Assembly (NCBI GenBank): GCA_947647505.1
Contig: CANSKO010000001.1
Span: 162,086-226,085 of the forward strand
DNA: 64,000 nucleotides
Origin: an uncultured Roseburia sp.
GTDB taxonomy: Bacteria; Bacillota; Clostridia; Lachnospirales; Lachnospiraceae
Direction of reading: 5' to 3'
Shown piece after piece: positions 42,349-51,442 of this stretch (position 1 is its first letter; each line of letters begins with the position of its first letter). The position numbers and the translations under genes are program-made. A model generated the notes under the pieces. It was not told where the DNA came from, did not search any database, and saw nothing but the letters and a program-made list of their open reading frames with translations.

Positions 42349-43782
42349 ATGAGTAGTAACAACAACCTGGCAATGCAGCGCATTGCTAAGTTACTGGATG
42401 AGAACAGCTTCATGGAAGTTGGCTCGCTCATCACGGCAAGAAGCACGGATTTTAATTTGTCAGATACGGATGCGCCTTCTGATGGCGTAATCATCGGGCA
42501 CGGACAGATCGACGGCAATCTGGTCTTTCTCTACAGCCAGGATGCTTCCGTGTTAAACGGCACGATCGGTGAGATGCATGCAAAAAAAATCGCTTCCGTT
42601 TATGATATGGCTATGAAGATGGGAGCTCCTGTCATTGGATTTTTGGACTGTGCGGGCATTCGTCTTCAGGAATCGGTTGATGCGCTGGACGGACTGGGAC
42701 AGATTTATCAGAAAGAAGCGGAAGCTTCTGGCGTAGTTCCGCAGATTTCCGTTGTATTCGGCTCCTGCGGCGGCGGACTTGCAACCGTTTGCGCAATGAG
42801 CGATTTCACATTTATGGAATCCTCCAAAGGAAAGCTGTTTGTCAATTCTCCCAATGCGATCCCGGGCAACCGCATGGACAAGTGCGACACGTCCTCAGCG
42901 GAATACCAGTCGAAAGAGACGGGCTGCGTAGATGGAATCGGAACGGAAGATGAAATTTTAGAATCGGTGCGGAATCTGGTTTGTCTGCTTCCGGGCAATA
43001 ACGGAACGGGCGGCCTGACGGAGGAATGCGACGACGATTTAAACCGCGCCTGCGAAAACGTAAGCGGAATGAAGGGCGATCCGCGCTTTGTGCTTGGTGA
43101 AATCGCAGACGATCATTTCTTCCTTGAGACGAAGAAGGATTTTGCAAAAGACATGGTAACAGGCTTTCTCCGTCTGAATGGGACAACCATCGGCGCCGTT
43201 GCAAACTGCACGGAGGCGTATGATGAAGAAGGTAAAAAAACAGAGGAGTTTGCACAGGCGCTGAGCGCGCGCGGATGCAGCAAGGCAGCGGAGTTTGTAA
43301 GCTTCTGCGATGCGTTTGACATTCCGGTGCTTTCTCTGACCAATGTAAAAGGATACAAAGCGGGCAAATGCTCCGAAAACAATCTTGCAAAGGCGATGGC
43401 GAAGCTTACATATGCGTTCGCTTCTGCCGATGTGCCGAAGGTAAACGTCATCGTCGGCGAAGCATACGGCAGCGCATATGTCACCATGAATTCCAAATCG
43501 GTCGGCGCAGATTTAGTCTACGCGTGGTCTGATGCAAAAGTTGGCATGATGGAAGCAAATCTTGCAGCGAAAATCATGTACGCGGATGCGGATGCGAAAG
43601 TAATGGAAGAAAAAGCCGCTGCATATGACAAATTGCAGTCCAGCGTGCTTTCCGCAGCAAAAAGAGGCTATGTGGATCGGATCATTGAGCCGGAGGCGAC
43701 CCGGAAATATCTGGTAGCCGCATTTGAAATGCTCTACACCAAAAGCGTTCCGGAATCTCTGAAAAAACATGGTACAAAATAA
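42349..43782 (+). CDS. Biotin-dependent acyl-CoA carboxyltransferase (MmdA / transcarboxylase 12S type)
   Basis: A 477-aa crotonase-fold carboxyltransferase, slightly shorter than typical MmdA/PccB. The N-terminal half has VIGFLDCAGIRLQESVDAL and VFGSCGGGLATVCAMSDF, and the C-terminal half has LSLTNVKGYKAG and VIVGEAYGSAYVTMNSK. It should exchange carboxyl groups between an acyl-CoA (malonyl-, methylmalonyl- or another CoA) and biotin. It is first in an operon with OadG-like, biotin carrier, OadB and a 5S-like carboxyltransferase. GGAGGG precedes the ATG. The acyl-CoA used cannot be told from sequence. Confidence 0.85.
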   Translation: MSSNNNLAMQRIAKLLDENSFMEVGSLITARSTDFNLSDTDAPSDGVIIGHGQIDGNLVFLYSQDASVLNGTIGEMHAKKIASVYDMAMKMGAPVIGFLDCAGIRLQESVDALDGLGQIYQKEAEASGVVPQISVVFGSCGGGLATVCAMSDFTFMESSKGKLFVNSPNAIPGNRMDKCDTSSAEYQSKETGCVDGIGTEDEILESVRNLVCLLPGNNGTGGLTEECDDDLNRACENVSGMKGDPRFVLGEIADDHFFLETKKDFAKDMVTGFLRLNGTTIGAVANCTEAYDEEGKKTEEFAQALSARGCSKAAEFVSFCDAFDIPVLSLTNVKGYKAGKCSENNLAKAMAKLTYAFASADVPKVNVIVGEAYGSAYVTMNSKSVGADLVYAWSDAKVGMMEANLAAKIMYADADAKVMEEKAAAYDKLQSSVLSAAKRGYVDRIIEPEATRKYLVAAFEMLYTKSVPESLKKHGTK

Positions 43783-43799
43783 TAGAAAGGTGAAGCTTC

Positions 43800-44513
43800 A
43801 TGAAGAAAAAAATATTCCTGATTGCTGCCCTGTGCCTGATGCTTTTCGGTCTGGCAGCATGTGGACAAACGGACCCGGCGGACGTTGATTACAACGGACA
43901 TTCCTACGAGGAGTTAAAAACGAACTGCCAGGGAACAGTACAGACGCTGACAAGTCTGTCAGAAGAAGATAAGGAATATTACCGGACAAACGGCGGGGAA
44001 GCGCTTGCAAACATGATTAACAGATGGGACGAAGCCGTTTTGGAATATGGCTCGTTTACAGGCTTCGGCGATTTTGAGATCACAAGGTCCGGTAAAACGC
44101 TGACGGCGGCGCAGACCGTCCATATGGCGCAGCGCGACATTCTGTTTACCTGCGTTTACACGTATCATTCCATGGAACTGGAAGACGTTACGATCGACGG
44201 CATCTTTACGGTAGGCGAAAAGATGTCAACGGCGCTGTTGAATACGATTATGGGCATTTCGATCGTATTTTGTGTATTAATTATTATCTGTCTTCTGATC
44301 TGCTGCTTTAACATCTTCCCATATCTGGAGAAGAAGAAGGCGGCGAAAGCGGCTCCAAAGCAGGATGTCGTTTCGCAGATAGAAACACGCGAGGAACAGC
44401 AGACGGAGGCGGCCGACGACGGAGAGCTTGTCGCGGTCATAGCGGCGGCGATTGCAGCCGCGGAAGGAACTTCTGCAGACGGATTCGTAGTACGTTCGAT
44501 CCGCAGAAGATAA
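43800..44513 (+). CDS. OadG-like decarboxylase gamma subunit with extra lipoprotein-type N-terminal domain
   Basis: A 237-aa protein. Residues 1-21 form a signal peptide with lipobox LAAC (Cys21), then an extracellular domain of about 115 residues, one hydrophobic helix (about 145-170), and a cytoplasmic tail. That tail ends DDGELVAVIAAAIAAAEGTSADGFVVRSI, the signature of OadG/MmdD. Classical OadG is about 80-110 aa with only the helix and tail, so the outer domain is an addition. OadG bridges the carboxyltransferase and the OadB pump. Confidence 0.78.
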   Translation: MKKKIFLIAALCLMLFGLAACGQTDPADVDYNGHSYEELKTNCQGTVQTLTSLSEEDKEYYRTNGGEALANMINRWDEAVLEYGSFTGFGDFEITRSGKTLTAAQTVHMAQRDILFTCVYTYHSMELEDVTIDGIFTVGEKMSTALLNTIMGISIVFCVLIIICLLICCFNIFPYLEKKKAAKAAPKQDVVSQIETREEQQTEAADDGELVAVIAAAIAAAEGTSADGFVVRSIRRR

Positions 44514-44546
44514 GCATTCAAATTAAAATTCAGGAGGATGATTGCA

Positions 44547-44918
44547 ATGAAAAATTATACGATTACGGTGAATGGAAACGTTTATGATGTGACGGTAGAA
44601 GAAGGACAGAGCACTGGCGCGGCTCCTGCGCCGAGGAAAATGGCGGCTGCAGCGCCAAAAGCGGCTCCTGCTGCGGCTCCAAAGGCGGCGGCCGGCGCGG
44701 GCAATATCAGGATTGAAGCGAAAGCGGCCGGAAAAGTATTTAAGATCGAAGCCAATCCGGGCACGGCCGTAAAGAAAGGCGATACGGTCTTGATTCTGGA
44801 AGTTATGAAAATGGAGACGCCGGTCGTAGCGCCGGAAGACGGCACGGTGGCAAGCATCGATGCTGCCGTAGGAGATCAGGTAGAATCAGGAGCATTACTG
44901 GCAACATTAAACAATTAA
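44547..44918 (+). CDS. Biotin carboxyl carrier protein
   Basis: A 123-aa biotinyl protein with an N-terminal strand pair, an Ala/Pro-rich flexible linker (about 25-50) and a lipoyl/biotinyl domain with EVMKMET; the biotinylated lysine is Lys88. It shuttles CO2 between the carboxyltransferases and OadB and corresponds to MmdC or the 1.3S subunit of transcarboxylase. ATG 44547 is preferred, with AGGAGG at 44532-44537; an ATG at 44538 touches that site. Note that neither carboxyltransferase in the operon carries a fused biotin domain, so this protein serves both. Confidence 0.93.
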   Translation: MKNYTITVNGNVYDVTVEEGQSTGAAPAPRKMAAAAPKAAPAAAPKAAAGAGNIRIEAKAAGKVFKIEANPGTAVKKGDTVLILEVMKMETPVVAPEDGTVASIDAAVGDQVESGALLATLNN

Positions 44919-44936
44919 TCAGGAGGTTGAACGACG

Positions 44937-46085
44937 ATGTCATATATTCTCGATACAATGGGGAATCTCCTGCATCAGACGGCATTTTTAAATCTGACGT
45001 GGGGAAATTACCTCATGATTGCGGTTGCCTGTATCTTTTTGTATCTGGCGATTGCAAAAGGCTACGAACCCCTGCTGCTTGTTCCAATCGCGTTTGGCAT
45101 GCTTCTGGTTAATATTTATCCGGATATCATGGTCAGCCCGGAGGAGTCGAGCAATGGGATCGGCGGTCTGCTGCATTACTTTTATCTGATGGATGAGTGG
45201 TCGATCCTGCCTTCCCTGATTTTCCTGGGCGTTGGCGCAATGACGGATTTTGGTCCGCTGATTGCGAATCCAATCAGCTTTTTGCTGGGAGCTGCGGCGC
45301 AGTTTGGCATTTTCGGGGCATATCTGCTTGCGATACTGATGGGCTTTAACGACAAGGCGGCGGCGGCAGTTTCCATTATTGGCGGCGCGGACGGCCCGAC
45401 CTCGATTTTCCTTGCCGGAAAGCTGGGTCAGACGGGACTTATGGGACCGATTGCGGTAGCCGCATATTCCTACATGGCGCTTGTTCCGATTATTCAGCCT
45501 CCGGTTATGAAGGCTCTGACGACGAAAAAGGAACGCGCGATTGTCATGGAAAATCTGCGTCCCGTTTCCAAACTGGAAAAAATACTGTTTCCGATCATCG
45601 TTACGATTGTCGTATGTATGATTCTGCCGACGACGGCTCCGCTTGTCGGCATGCTGATGCTTGGAAATCTGTTCCGTGAATCCGGCGTTGTGCGTCAGCT
45701 TCAGGAAACAGCGTCAAATGCGCTGATGTATATCGTCGTAATTCTGCTTGGCACGAGCGTAGGCGCGACGACGAGCGCAGAGGCATTTTTAAATATCAGC
45801 ACGATCAAAATCGTAATCCTCGGCCTTGTTGCATTCGTATTTGGCACGGCAGCCGGCGTTTTATTCGGAAAGCTCTTATGCGTTCTGACAAAGGGCAAGA
45901 TCAATCCGCTGATTGGCTCCGCCGGCGTTTCCGCCGTTCCTATGGCGGCGCGCGTATCGCAGAAAGTCGGCGCGGAAGAAGATCCGACGAATTTCCTGCT
46001 GATGCATGCAATGGGACCAAACGTTGCCGGCGTTATCGGCACCGCAGTTGCGGCCGGCGTATTTATGGCAATATTCGGGATATAG
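44937..46085 (+). CDS. oadB: Sodium-pumping decarboxylase beta subunit
   Basis: A 382-aa membrane protein of the OadB/MmdB/GcdB family, which decarboxylates carboxybiotin and exports Na+. Diagnostic segments are GVGAMTDFGPLIANP, the SIIGGADGPTSIFLA motif with the essential Asp, and the late GNLFRESGVVRQL and AAGVLFGKLLC. It starts 18 bases after the biotin carrier with AGGAGG upstream. Together with the operon's OadG-like subunit it should make the complex a primary sodium pump. Confidence 0.95.
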   Translation: MSYILDTMGNLLHQTAFLNLTWGNYLMIAVACIFLYLAIAKGYEPLLLVPIAFGMLLVNIYPDIMVSPEESSNGIGGLLHYFYLMDEWSILPSLIFLGVGAMTDFGPLIANPISFLLGAAAQFGIFGAYLLAILMGFNDKAAAAVSIIGGADGPTSIFLAGKLGQTGLMGPIAVAAYSYMALVPIIQPPVMKALTTKKERAIVMENLRPVSKLEKILFPIIVTIVVCMILPTTAPLVGMLMLGNLFRESGVVRQLQETASNALMYIVVILLGTSVGATTSAEAFLNISTIKIVILGLVAFVFGTAAGVLFGKLLCVLTKGKINPLIGSAGVSAVPMAARVSQKVGAEEDPTNFLLMHAMGPNVAGVIGTAVAAGVFMAIFGI

Positions 46086-46178
46086 GATGCTGCGCGTAAG
46101 TGGAAAGCGAAGCGGGGCGTACCCTCCGGGCATTGCGCACATGCCGCTTCATCAAATAGATCAGGAGGATAGAATCAT

Positions 46179-47597
46179 ATGTCAAAAGCGACAAAGAAAC
46201 CGTTAAAAATTACCGAAACAATTTTACGTGACGCGCATCAGTCTCTGATTGCTACGAGAATGACGACAGAGCAGATGCTTCCGATCATCGATAAAATGGA
46301 CAAAGTGGGCTATCATGCAGTCGAGTGCTGGGGCGGCGCGACGTTTGACGCATCCCTTCGCTTCTTAAAGGAAGATCCGTGGGAGCGGCTTCGCAAATTA
46401 AGAGCCGGGTTTAAAAACACAAAGCTTCAGATGCTCTTCCGCGGCCAGAATATTTTAGGATACCGTCCGTATGCCGATGACGTTGTGGAATACTTCGTAC
46501 AGAAGTCCATTGCAAACGGCATCGACATTATCCGTATTTTCGACTGTCTGAACGATTTACGCAACCTGCAGACGGCCGTTACCGCCTGCAATAAAGAAAA
46601 AGGACATGCGCAGGTGGCGTTATCCTATACGCTGGGAGACGCTTACACGCTGGAATACTGGACGGGCATTGCAAAGAAAATCGAAGAGATGGGCGCAAAC
46701 TCCATCTGCATCAAGGACATGGCAGGTCTGCTTGTGCCGGTAGAAGCGACGAATCTGATGAAGGCGTTAAAATCGGCGACGTCCCTTCCGATTGAGCTGC
46801 ATACGCATTATACGTCCGGCGTAGCTTCGATGACCTGCATGAAAGCCATTGAAGCGGGATGTGACATTATCGATACCGCTATGTCACCGTTTGCGCTTGG
46901 CACAAGCCAGCCGGCGACGGAAGTTATGGTCGAGGCGTTTAAGGGCACGGAATACGACACGGGACTGGATCAGAACCTGCTCGCAGAAATTGCAGATTAT
47001 TTCCGTCCGTTGCGGGAAGAGGCGCTGGAGAGCGGTCTGATGAATCCGAAAGTGCTTGGCGTAAACATCAAGACGTTATTGTATCAGGTGCCGGGCGGCA
47101 TGCTTTCCAACATGGTGTCGCAGCTCAAGGAGCAGAACGCGGAAGACAAATACGAGGAAGTGTTAAAAGAAATTCCAAGAGTCCGCAAGGATCTTGGCGA
47201 GCCGCCGCTTGTAACGCCGTCTTCACAGATCGTAGGCACGCAGGCCGTATTTAACGTGCTGATGGGCGAGCGCTACAAAGTTGCGACGAAGGAGACGAAA
47301 GACGTGCTGCTTGGAAAATACGGCCAGACAGTAAAGCCGTTTAATCCGGAAGTTGTAGACAAGGTGCTTGGCGAAGAAAAGAAAAATGCGATTACCTGCC
47401 GATATGCCGATCTGCTCGAGCCGGAGCTGGATAAGATCGAAGCGGAGATGAAGCAGTGGAAGCAGCAGGATGAGGACGTACTGTCTTATGCGCTGTTCCC
47501 GCAGGTTGCGACAGATTTCTTCAAATACCGTGAGGCGCAGCAGAAGGGCGTAGACGCGACGATTGCGGATACGAAGAATGGCGCGTATCCGGTATAA
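46179..47597 (+). CDS. Oxaloacetate decarboxylase alpha / pyruvate carboxyltransferase (5S-type, no biotin domain)
   Basis: A 472-aa HMGL-like carboxyltransferase. Metal ligands are Asp18 (LRDAHQS), His208 and His210 (LHTH), and the carbamylated lysine is Lys179 (CIKDMAG). The C-terminal PYC/OADA domain ends without a biotinyl domain, unlike about 590-aa OadA, and like the 5S subunit of Propionibacterium transcarboxylase. It interconverts oxaloacetate and pyruvate on carrier-bound CO2. A 93-base spacer separates it from oadB, with AGGAGGATA before the start. It ends the operon at a strong terminator. Confidence 0.9.
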   Translation: MSKATKKPLKITETILRDAHQSLIATRMTTEQMLPIIDKMDKVGYHAVECWGGATFDASLRFLKEDPWERLRKLRAGFKNTKLQMLFRGQNILGYRPYADDVVEYFVQKSIANGIDIIRIFDCLNDLRNLQTAVTACNKEKGHAQVALSYTLGDAYTLEYWTGIAKKIEEMGANSICIKDMAGLLVPVEATNLMKALKSATSLPIELHTHYTSGVASMTCMKAIEAGCDIIDTAMSPFALGTSQPATEVMVEAFKGTEYDTGLDQNLLAEIADYFRPLREEALESGLMNPKVLGVNIKTLLYQVPGGMLSNMVSQLKEQNAEDKYEEVLKEIPRVRKDLGEPPLVTPSSQIVGTQAVFNVLMGERYKVATKETKDVLLGKYGQTVKPFNPEVVDKVLGEEKKNAITCRYADLLEPELDKIEAEMKQWKQQDEDVLSYALFPQVATDFFKYREAQQKGVDATIADTKNGAYPV

Positions 47598-47621
47598 TTG
47601 CGGATGCTATACAAATAAAAG

Positions 47622-47666
47622 ACAAAGCGGAACGGATCGAATGCGGATCGTTTCGCTTTGTTTTTG
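47622..47666 (+). terminator. Terminator of the decarboxylase operon
   Basis: ACAAAGCGGAACGGATC pairs with GGATCGTTTCGCTTTGT (a wobble and a bulge) and is followed by TTTTT. Confidence 0.9.
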
Positions 47667-47708
47667 TGCGGGAGGCTCAGGCAATGGCGTGCTTTAGCCC
47701 TGGCCGGC

Positions 47709-47737
47709 TTGTTTTTGTGAAAAGAGTTTGATATGAT
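47709..47737 (+). promoter_or_regulatory. Promoter of the RpiR-cmk-ispH-rpsA run
   Basis: TTGTTT (47709-47714), 17 bases, TATGAT (47732-47737), 24 bases before the RpiR-type start codon. Confidence 0.65.
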
Positions 47738-47761
47738 AGAAAAGATGGAGAAAGGCGGCAC

Positions 47762-48688
47762 ATGGGAAATACAAACGATTTGAGCAGTCGGATCAATGCG
47801 AAATATAAAAGTATGAGCCGCGGGCAGAAGATGCTGACGGCGTATATTACCGATCACTATGATAAGGCTGCGTTTTTAACGGCGGCAAAAATGGGCGCGG
47901 CCGTTGGCGTGAGCGAGTCTACGGCGGTGCGTTATGCCCTGCTGCTGGGCTATAAGGGGTATCCGGAGTTTCAGGAGGCCCTGCAGGAACAGGTGCAGGG
48001 GAAGCTGAAGGATGCGCATGCGGCGCGGACGGTGAGCGGACGCGCCAGCCGGTCGGAGATTCTGGAAATGGCGCTTGCGCTGGATCGGAAGAATATCAAA
48101 GAAACGTCAAAGCAGATTGATGCGGCCGCTTTTGCGCTGGCTGTGGATGCGATTCTGGACGCCGGAAATATTTATGTGATCGGAGTTCGAAACTGTGCGC
48201 CGCTGGCTTCTTTTTTTGCTTCCTGTCTGCATCTGATGTTTGACCGCGTGCATCTTTTGAATGCGAACGGCTCTGGCGAGCTGTTTGAACAACTGATGCG
48301 GATTGACAGAGGAGACGTTGTGGTCGGCATTAGCTTTCCCCGGTATTCCATGCGCACGCTAAAAGCGATGGAATTTGCCAATAACCGCAGCGCGCGGGTG
48401 ATTACGCTGACAGACAGCGTTCATTCTCCGATGAACCTGTATTCGTCCTGCAATCTTGTCGCCAAAAGCGATATGCCGGCGGCATGGGGTTCTATGACGG
48501 CGCCGCTGAGCGTCGTGAACGCGTTGCTTTTGGCCCTGTATGCAAAAAAGCAGACGGAAGTGGCGGATGCGCTGGAATGTCTGGAAGGGATCTGGGGAGA
48601 ATATCAGGTATACGGAAGCGATGAGATGGAACCGGCGGACGATTTCATTGGAATGCAGTATGCAAAAGAAACGGGAGAGAGTCATTGA
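47762..48688 (+). CDS. MurR/RpiR family transcriptional regulator
   Basis: A 308-aa regulator with an N-terminal RpiR helix-turn-helix (about 1-75; AAFLTAAKMGAAVGVSESTAVRYALLLGYKGYPEF) and a SIS sugar-phosphate-binding domain (about 125-260; IYVIGVRNCAPLASFF and VVGISFPRYSMRTLKAM). Family members sense phosphosugars. No sugar catabolic gene is adjacent, and it leads a run of housekeeping genes instead, so its target is unclear. Its stop overlaps the next gene's TTG start. Confidence 0.9.
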   Translation: MGNTNDLSSRINAKYKSMSRGQKMLTAYITDHYDKAAFLTAAKMGAAVGVSESTAVRYALLLGYKGYPEFQEALQEQVQGKLKDAHAARTVSGRASRSEILEMALALDRKNIKETSKQIDAAAFALAVDAILDAGNIYVIGVRNCAPLASFFASCLHLMFDRVHLLNANGSGELFEQLMRIDRGDVVVGISFPRYSMRTLKAMEFANNRSARVITLTDSVHSPMNLYSSCNLVAKSDMPAAWGSMTAPLSVVNALLLALYAKKQTEVADALECLEGIWGEYQVYGSDEMEPADDFIGMQYAKETGESH

Positions 48689-49914
48689 AAAAAACAGTTG
48701 TAATTGGAGCGGGGCCGGCGGGCATGATGGCTGCGCTTGCCGCAGCGCAAAAGAAACAGAGCGTTGTGCTTTTGGAGCAAAATGAAAAACCCGGCAAAAA
48801 GCTTTTTATAACCGGCAAAGGCAGATGCAACATAACGAATGCCGGCGATATGGACGCCTTACTGGAGCATGTGGTGACAAACCGGAAATTTCTTTACAGC
48901 GCGTTTTACGCGTTTGACAATTTTCGCGTCATTGATTTTTTTGAAACGCATGGCGTAAAAACGAAGACAGAGCGCGGAAACCGTGTATTTCCGTTTTCCG
49001 ATCATTCTTCCGACGTGATTTCTGCATTGCAGCGCGCGTTAAAGCAGGCCGGCGTGCGCATGCGCCTGAAAACGAAGGTACGGGAACTTTGTGTGGAAGA
49101 AGGAAAAGTCTGCGGCGTTTTACTGGAGACGGGTGAGACGCTTTTTGCAGACGCTGTGATCGTTGCTACGGGCGGCTGCTCGTATCCGCAGACGGGCTCT
49201 TCCGGAGACGGTTATCGGATGGCAGAGGCGTGCGGCCATACGATTGTGCAGACAGAGCCGGCGCTTGTGCCGCTTACGGCGAAAGAGGCGTATGTAAAGG
49301 CGTTGCAGGGGCTTTCTCTGAAGAATGTCAAAGCCACGATCCGCCATGACGCGCGTATTCTGTTTGAAGAATTCGGCGAAATGCTGTTTACGCATTTTGG
49401 CGTCAGCGGGCCTCTGATGTTGAGCGCCTCGAGCATTGTGGGGCAAAAGCTGCAAAAGCAGCCGCTGGCTTTAACGATTGATTTAAAGCCGGCGCTGACG
49501 GAGAAGCAGCTGGATTTGCGGATTTTGCGTGATTTTGAGCAAAATCAGAACCGACAGTTTCAAAATGCCATCCAGGGTCTGCTTCCGGCAAAGCTGCGTC
49601 CCGTGATCGTGGAACTGTCTCAGATTCCACCGGACCGGCGGGTGCATGCGATTACAAAGGAAGAGCGCGGCCGCCTGATTGCGCTTCTGAAAGCGTTTCC
49701 GCTGACGCTTGAGGGCACGCGGGGGTTTGAAGAGGCGATCGTGACAAGGGGCGGCATATCCACGAAGGACGTAAACCCTTCGACAATGGAATCCAGGCGG
49801 ATCAAAGGACTTTTCTTTGCGGGCGAGGCGCTGGATGTGGACGCTTTGACGGGAGGCTATAATTTGCAGATCGCCTGGTCAACGGGCTATCTGGCGGGAA
49901 GCAGCATCGAATAA
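48685..49914 (+). CDS. HI0933/YhiN-type FAD-dependent oxidoreductase
   Basis: A flavoprotein of 409 aa with the N-terminal dinucleotide motif VVIGAGPAGMMAALAA, then GRCNITNAGD typical of the HI0933 family. The C-terminal NPSTMESRRIKGLFFAGEALDVDALTGGYNLQIAWSTG closes the FAD site. The reaction is unknown, although some relatives are annotated as aminoacetone oxidases. The start is TTG 48685, overlapping the RpiR stop, with GGGAGAGAG upstream. It is followed closely by cmk. Confidence 0.88.
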   Translation: MKKTVVIGAGPAGMMAALAAAQKKQSVVLLEQNEKPGKKLFITGKGRCNITNAGDMDALLEHVVTNRKFLYSAFYAFDNFRVIDFFETHGVKTKTERGNRVFPFSDHSSDVISALQRALKQAGVRMRLKTKVRELCVEEGKVCGVLLETGETLFADAVIVATGGCSYPQTGSSGDGYRMAEACGHTIVQTEPALVPLTAKEAYVKALQGLSLKNVKATIRHDARILFEEFGEMLFTHFGVSGPLMLSASSIVGQKLQKQPLALTIDLKPALTEKQLDLRILRDFEQNQNRQFQNAIQGLLPAKLRPVIVELSQIPPDRRVHAITKEERGRLIALLKAFPLTLEGTRGFEEAIVTRGGISTKDVNPSTMESRRIKGLFFAGEALDVDALTGGYNLQIAWSTGYLAGSSIE

Positions 49915-49929
49915 ACAGGAGGGCGTGAA

Positions 49930-50589
49930 ATGAATATTGCAATTGACGGTCCGGCAGGAGCCGGAAAAAGCACAATCGCCAGAAAGCTGGCGGAAAAAAT
50001 GGGACTGATTTATGTCGATACGGGAGCGATGTATCGGGCGATGGCGCTGTATATGCTCAGGCAGGGGATCGATGCGTCTGATGAAGCGCAGATTTCGTCT
50101 GCCTGCGATGCCGCCAATGTTTCGATCTGCTATCAGGACGGCAGTCAGCAGGTTTTGTTAAATGAAGAAAACGTCAGCGCGGATATTCGGCAGGAAGAGG
50201 TGGGAAATATGGCTTCTTCCATAAGCGTGTATCCGAATGTAAGGCAAAAGCTGGTCGCCCTGCAGCAAAAGCTGGCGAAAGATGCGGATGTCGTAATGGA
50301 TGGCCGGGATATTGGAACGTGCGTGCTGCCGGATGCGGAAGTGAAAATTTATCTGACGGCAAGCGTAGAGACGCGCGCTATGCGCCGTTACGAAGAATTG
50401 CAGAAAAAAGGCGCGCCCTGCAATCTGGAAGCGATTATGCAGGATATCAAAGAGCGGGATGACCGCGACATGCACAGAGAAGCGTCGCCGCTTGTGCAGG
50501 CCAAAGACGCGACGCTTGTGGATTCCTCCGATCTTTCGATTGCGCAGGTGACGGAAGCGATCTGGGAGATCTGTCGAAAGAAGGGATAG
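49930..50589 (+). CDS. cmk: Cytidylate kinase
   Basis: Phosphorylates CMP and dCMP with ATP, 219 aa. The P-loop is GPAGAGKST at residues 8-16. The substrate region IYVDTGAMYRAMALYML and the GRDIGTCVLPDAEVKIYLTAS segment are characteristic of the family. AGGAGGGCGTG precedes the start. The order cmk-ispH-rpsA is a conserved arrangement in Clostridia. Confidence 0.96.
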   Translation: MNIAIDGPAGAGKSTIARKLAEKMGLIYVDTGAMYRAMALYMLRQGIDASDEAQISSACDAANVSICYQDGSQQVLLNEENVSADIRQEEVGNMASSISVYPNVRQKLVALQQKLAKDADVVMDGRDIGTCVLPDAEVKIYLTASVETRAMRRYEELQKKGAPCNLEAIMQDIKERDDRDMHREASPLVQAKDATLVDSSDLSIAQVTEAIWEICRKKG

Positions 50590-50590
50590 C

Positions 50591-51442
50591 ATGAAGGTGA
50601 TTCTGGCAAAAAGCGCGGGGTTTTGCTTTGGCGTAAAGCGCGCCGTCGCGCGGGCCTATGAGGAGGCCAAAAACAGCGATGCGCCTGTATATACGTTTGG
50701 CCCGATCATTCACAATGAAGAGGTCGTGAAGGATCTGGAAAAAAAAGGCGTGCGCGCAGTGCATACGGTAAAAGAGCTTGGCCTTCTTCCAAAAGGGGTT
50801 ATGGTGATCCGTTCGCATGGCGTTTCCAGAGCCGTTTATGAAACGATACGGGAAGAAGGCTTTCAGATTGTGGACGCAACCTGTCCGTTTGTGCTGAAAA
50901 TTCATCGCTTTGTGGAACGCTACAGCGGCATGGGCTATCACATCGTCATCATTGGAAACAGCTCCCATCCGGAAGTGGAAGGCATTCGGGGCTGGTCAGA
51001 TCCGCAGAAAACAACGGTTTTAAGTACGAGAGAAGAAGCGGCGCGTTTTACGCTTAAGGCCGGTGAAACATGCTGCGTCGTGTCGCAAACGACATTTAAT
51101 TACAACAAATTTCAAGAATTAGTTGAAATTCTTGAAAAAAAAGGTTATGATATAATTGTTTTGAATACCATCTGCAATGCAACGGAGGAAAGACAAAAGG
51201 AAGCAGCCGAAATCGCGGCAAGGGCAGATGCCATGATTGTAATCGGCGGCCGCCACAGCTCCAACACGCAGAAGCTGTTCGAAATATGCAAAAAAGAATG
51301 TGAAAATACTTACTATATACAGACACTTGATGACTTGGATGTAAGGCAGTTTTGGTCCATTGATAACGTAGGTATTACCGCAGGGGCTTCCACCCCAAAC
51401 AATATTATTGAGGAGGTTCAAAAGAATGTCAGAAGTAAATGA
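50591..51442 (+). CDS. ispH: 4-Hydroxy-3-methylbut-2-enyl diphosphate reductase
   Basis: The last enzyme of the MEP isoprenoid pathway, 283 aa, reducing HMBPP to IPP and DMAPP through a [4Fe-4S] cluster. The three cluster cysteines are Cys12 (GFCFG), Cys98 (DATCPF) and Cys195 (NTICNAT). The C-terminal GASTPNNIIEEV is conserved. The gene starts one base after cmk. Its last 17 bases overlap rpsA in a different frame; in several Clostridia the two are a single fused protein. Confidence 0.95.
   Translation: MKVILAKSAGFCFGVKRAVARAYEEAKNSDAPVYTFGPIIHNEEVVKDLEKKGVRAVHTVKELGLLPKGVMVIRSHGVSRAVYETIREEGFQIVDATCPFVLKIHRFVERYSGMGYHIVIIGNSSHPEVEGIRGWSDPQKTTVLSTREEAARFTLKAGETCCVVSQTTFNYNKFQELVEILEKKGYDIIVLNTICNATEERQKEAAEIAARADAMIVIGGRHSSNTQKLFEICKKECENTYYIQTLDDLDVRQFWSIDNVGITAGASTPNNIIEEVQKNVRSK

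Noticed and set aside
46086..46178. Inverted GAAGCGG/CCGCTTC between oadB and the 5S-like gene as a regulatory element
   Set aside because: Only seven pairs with a loop of more than 30 bases; this could be chance in a G+C-rich spacer.
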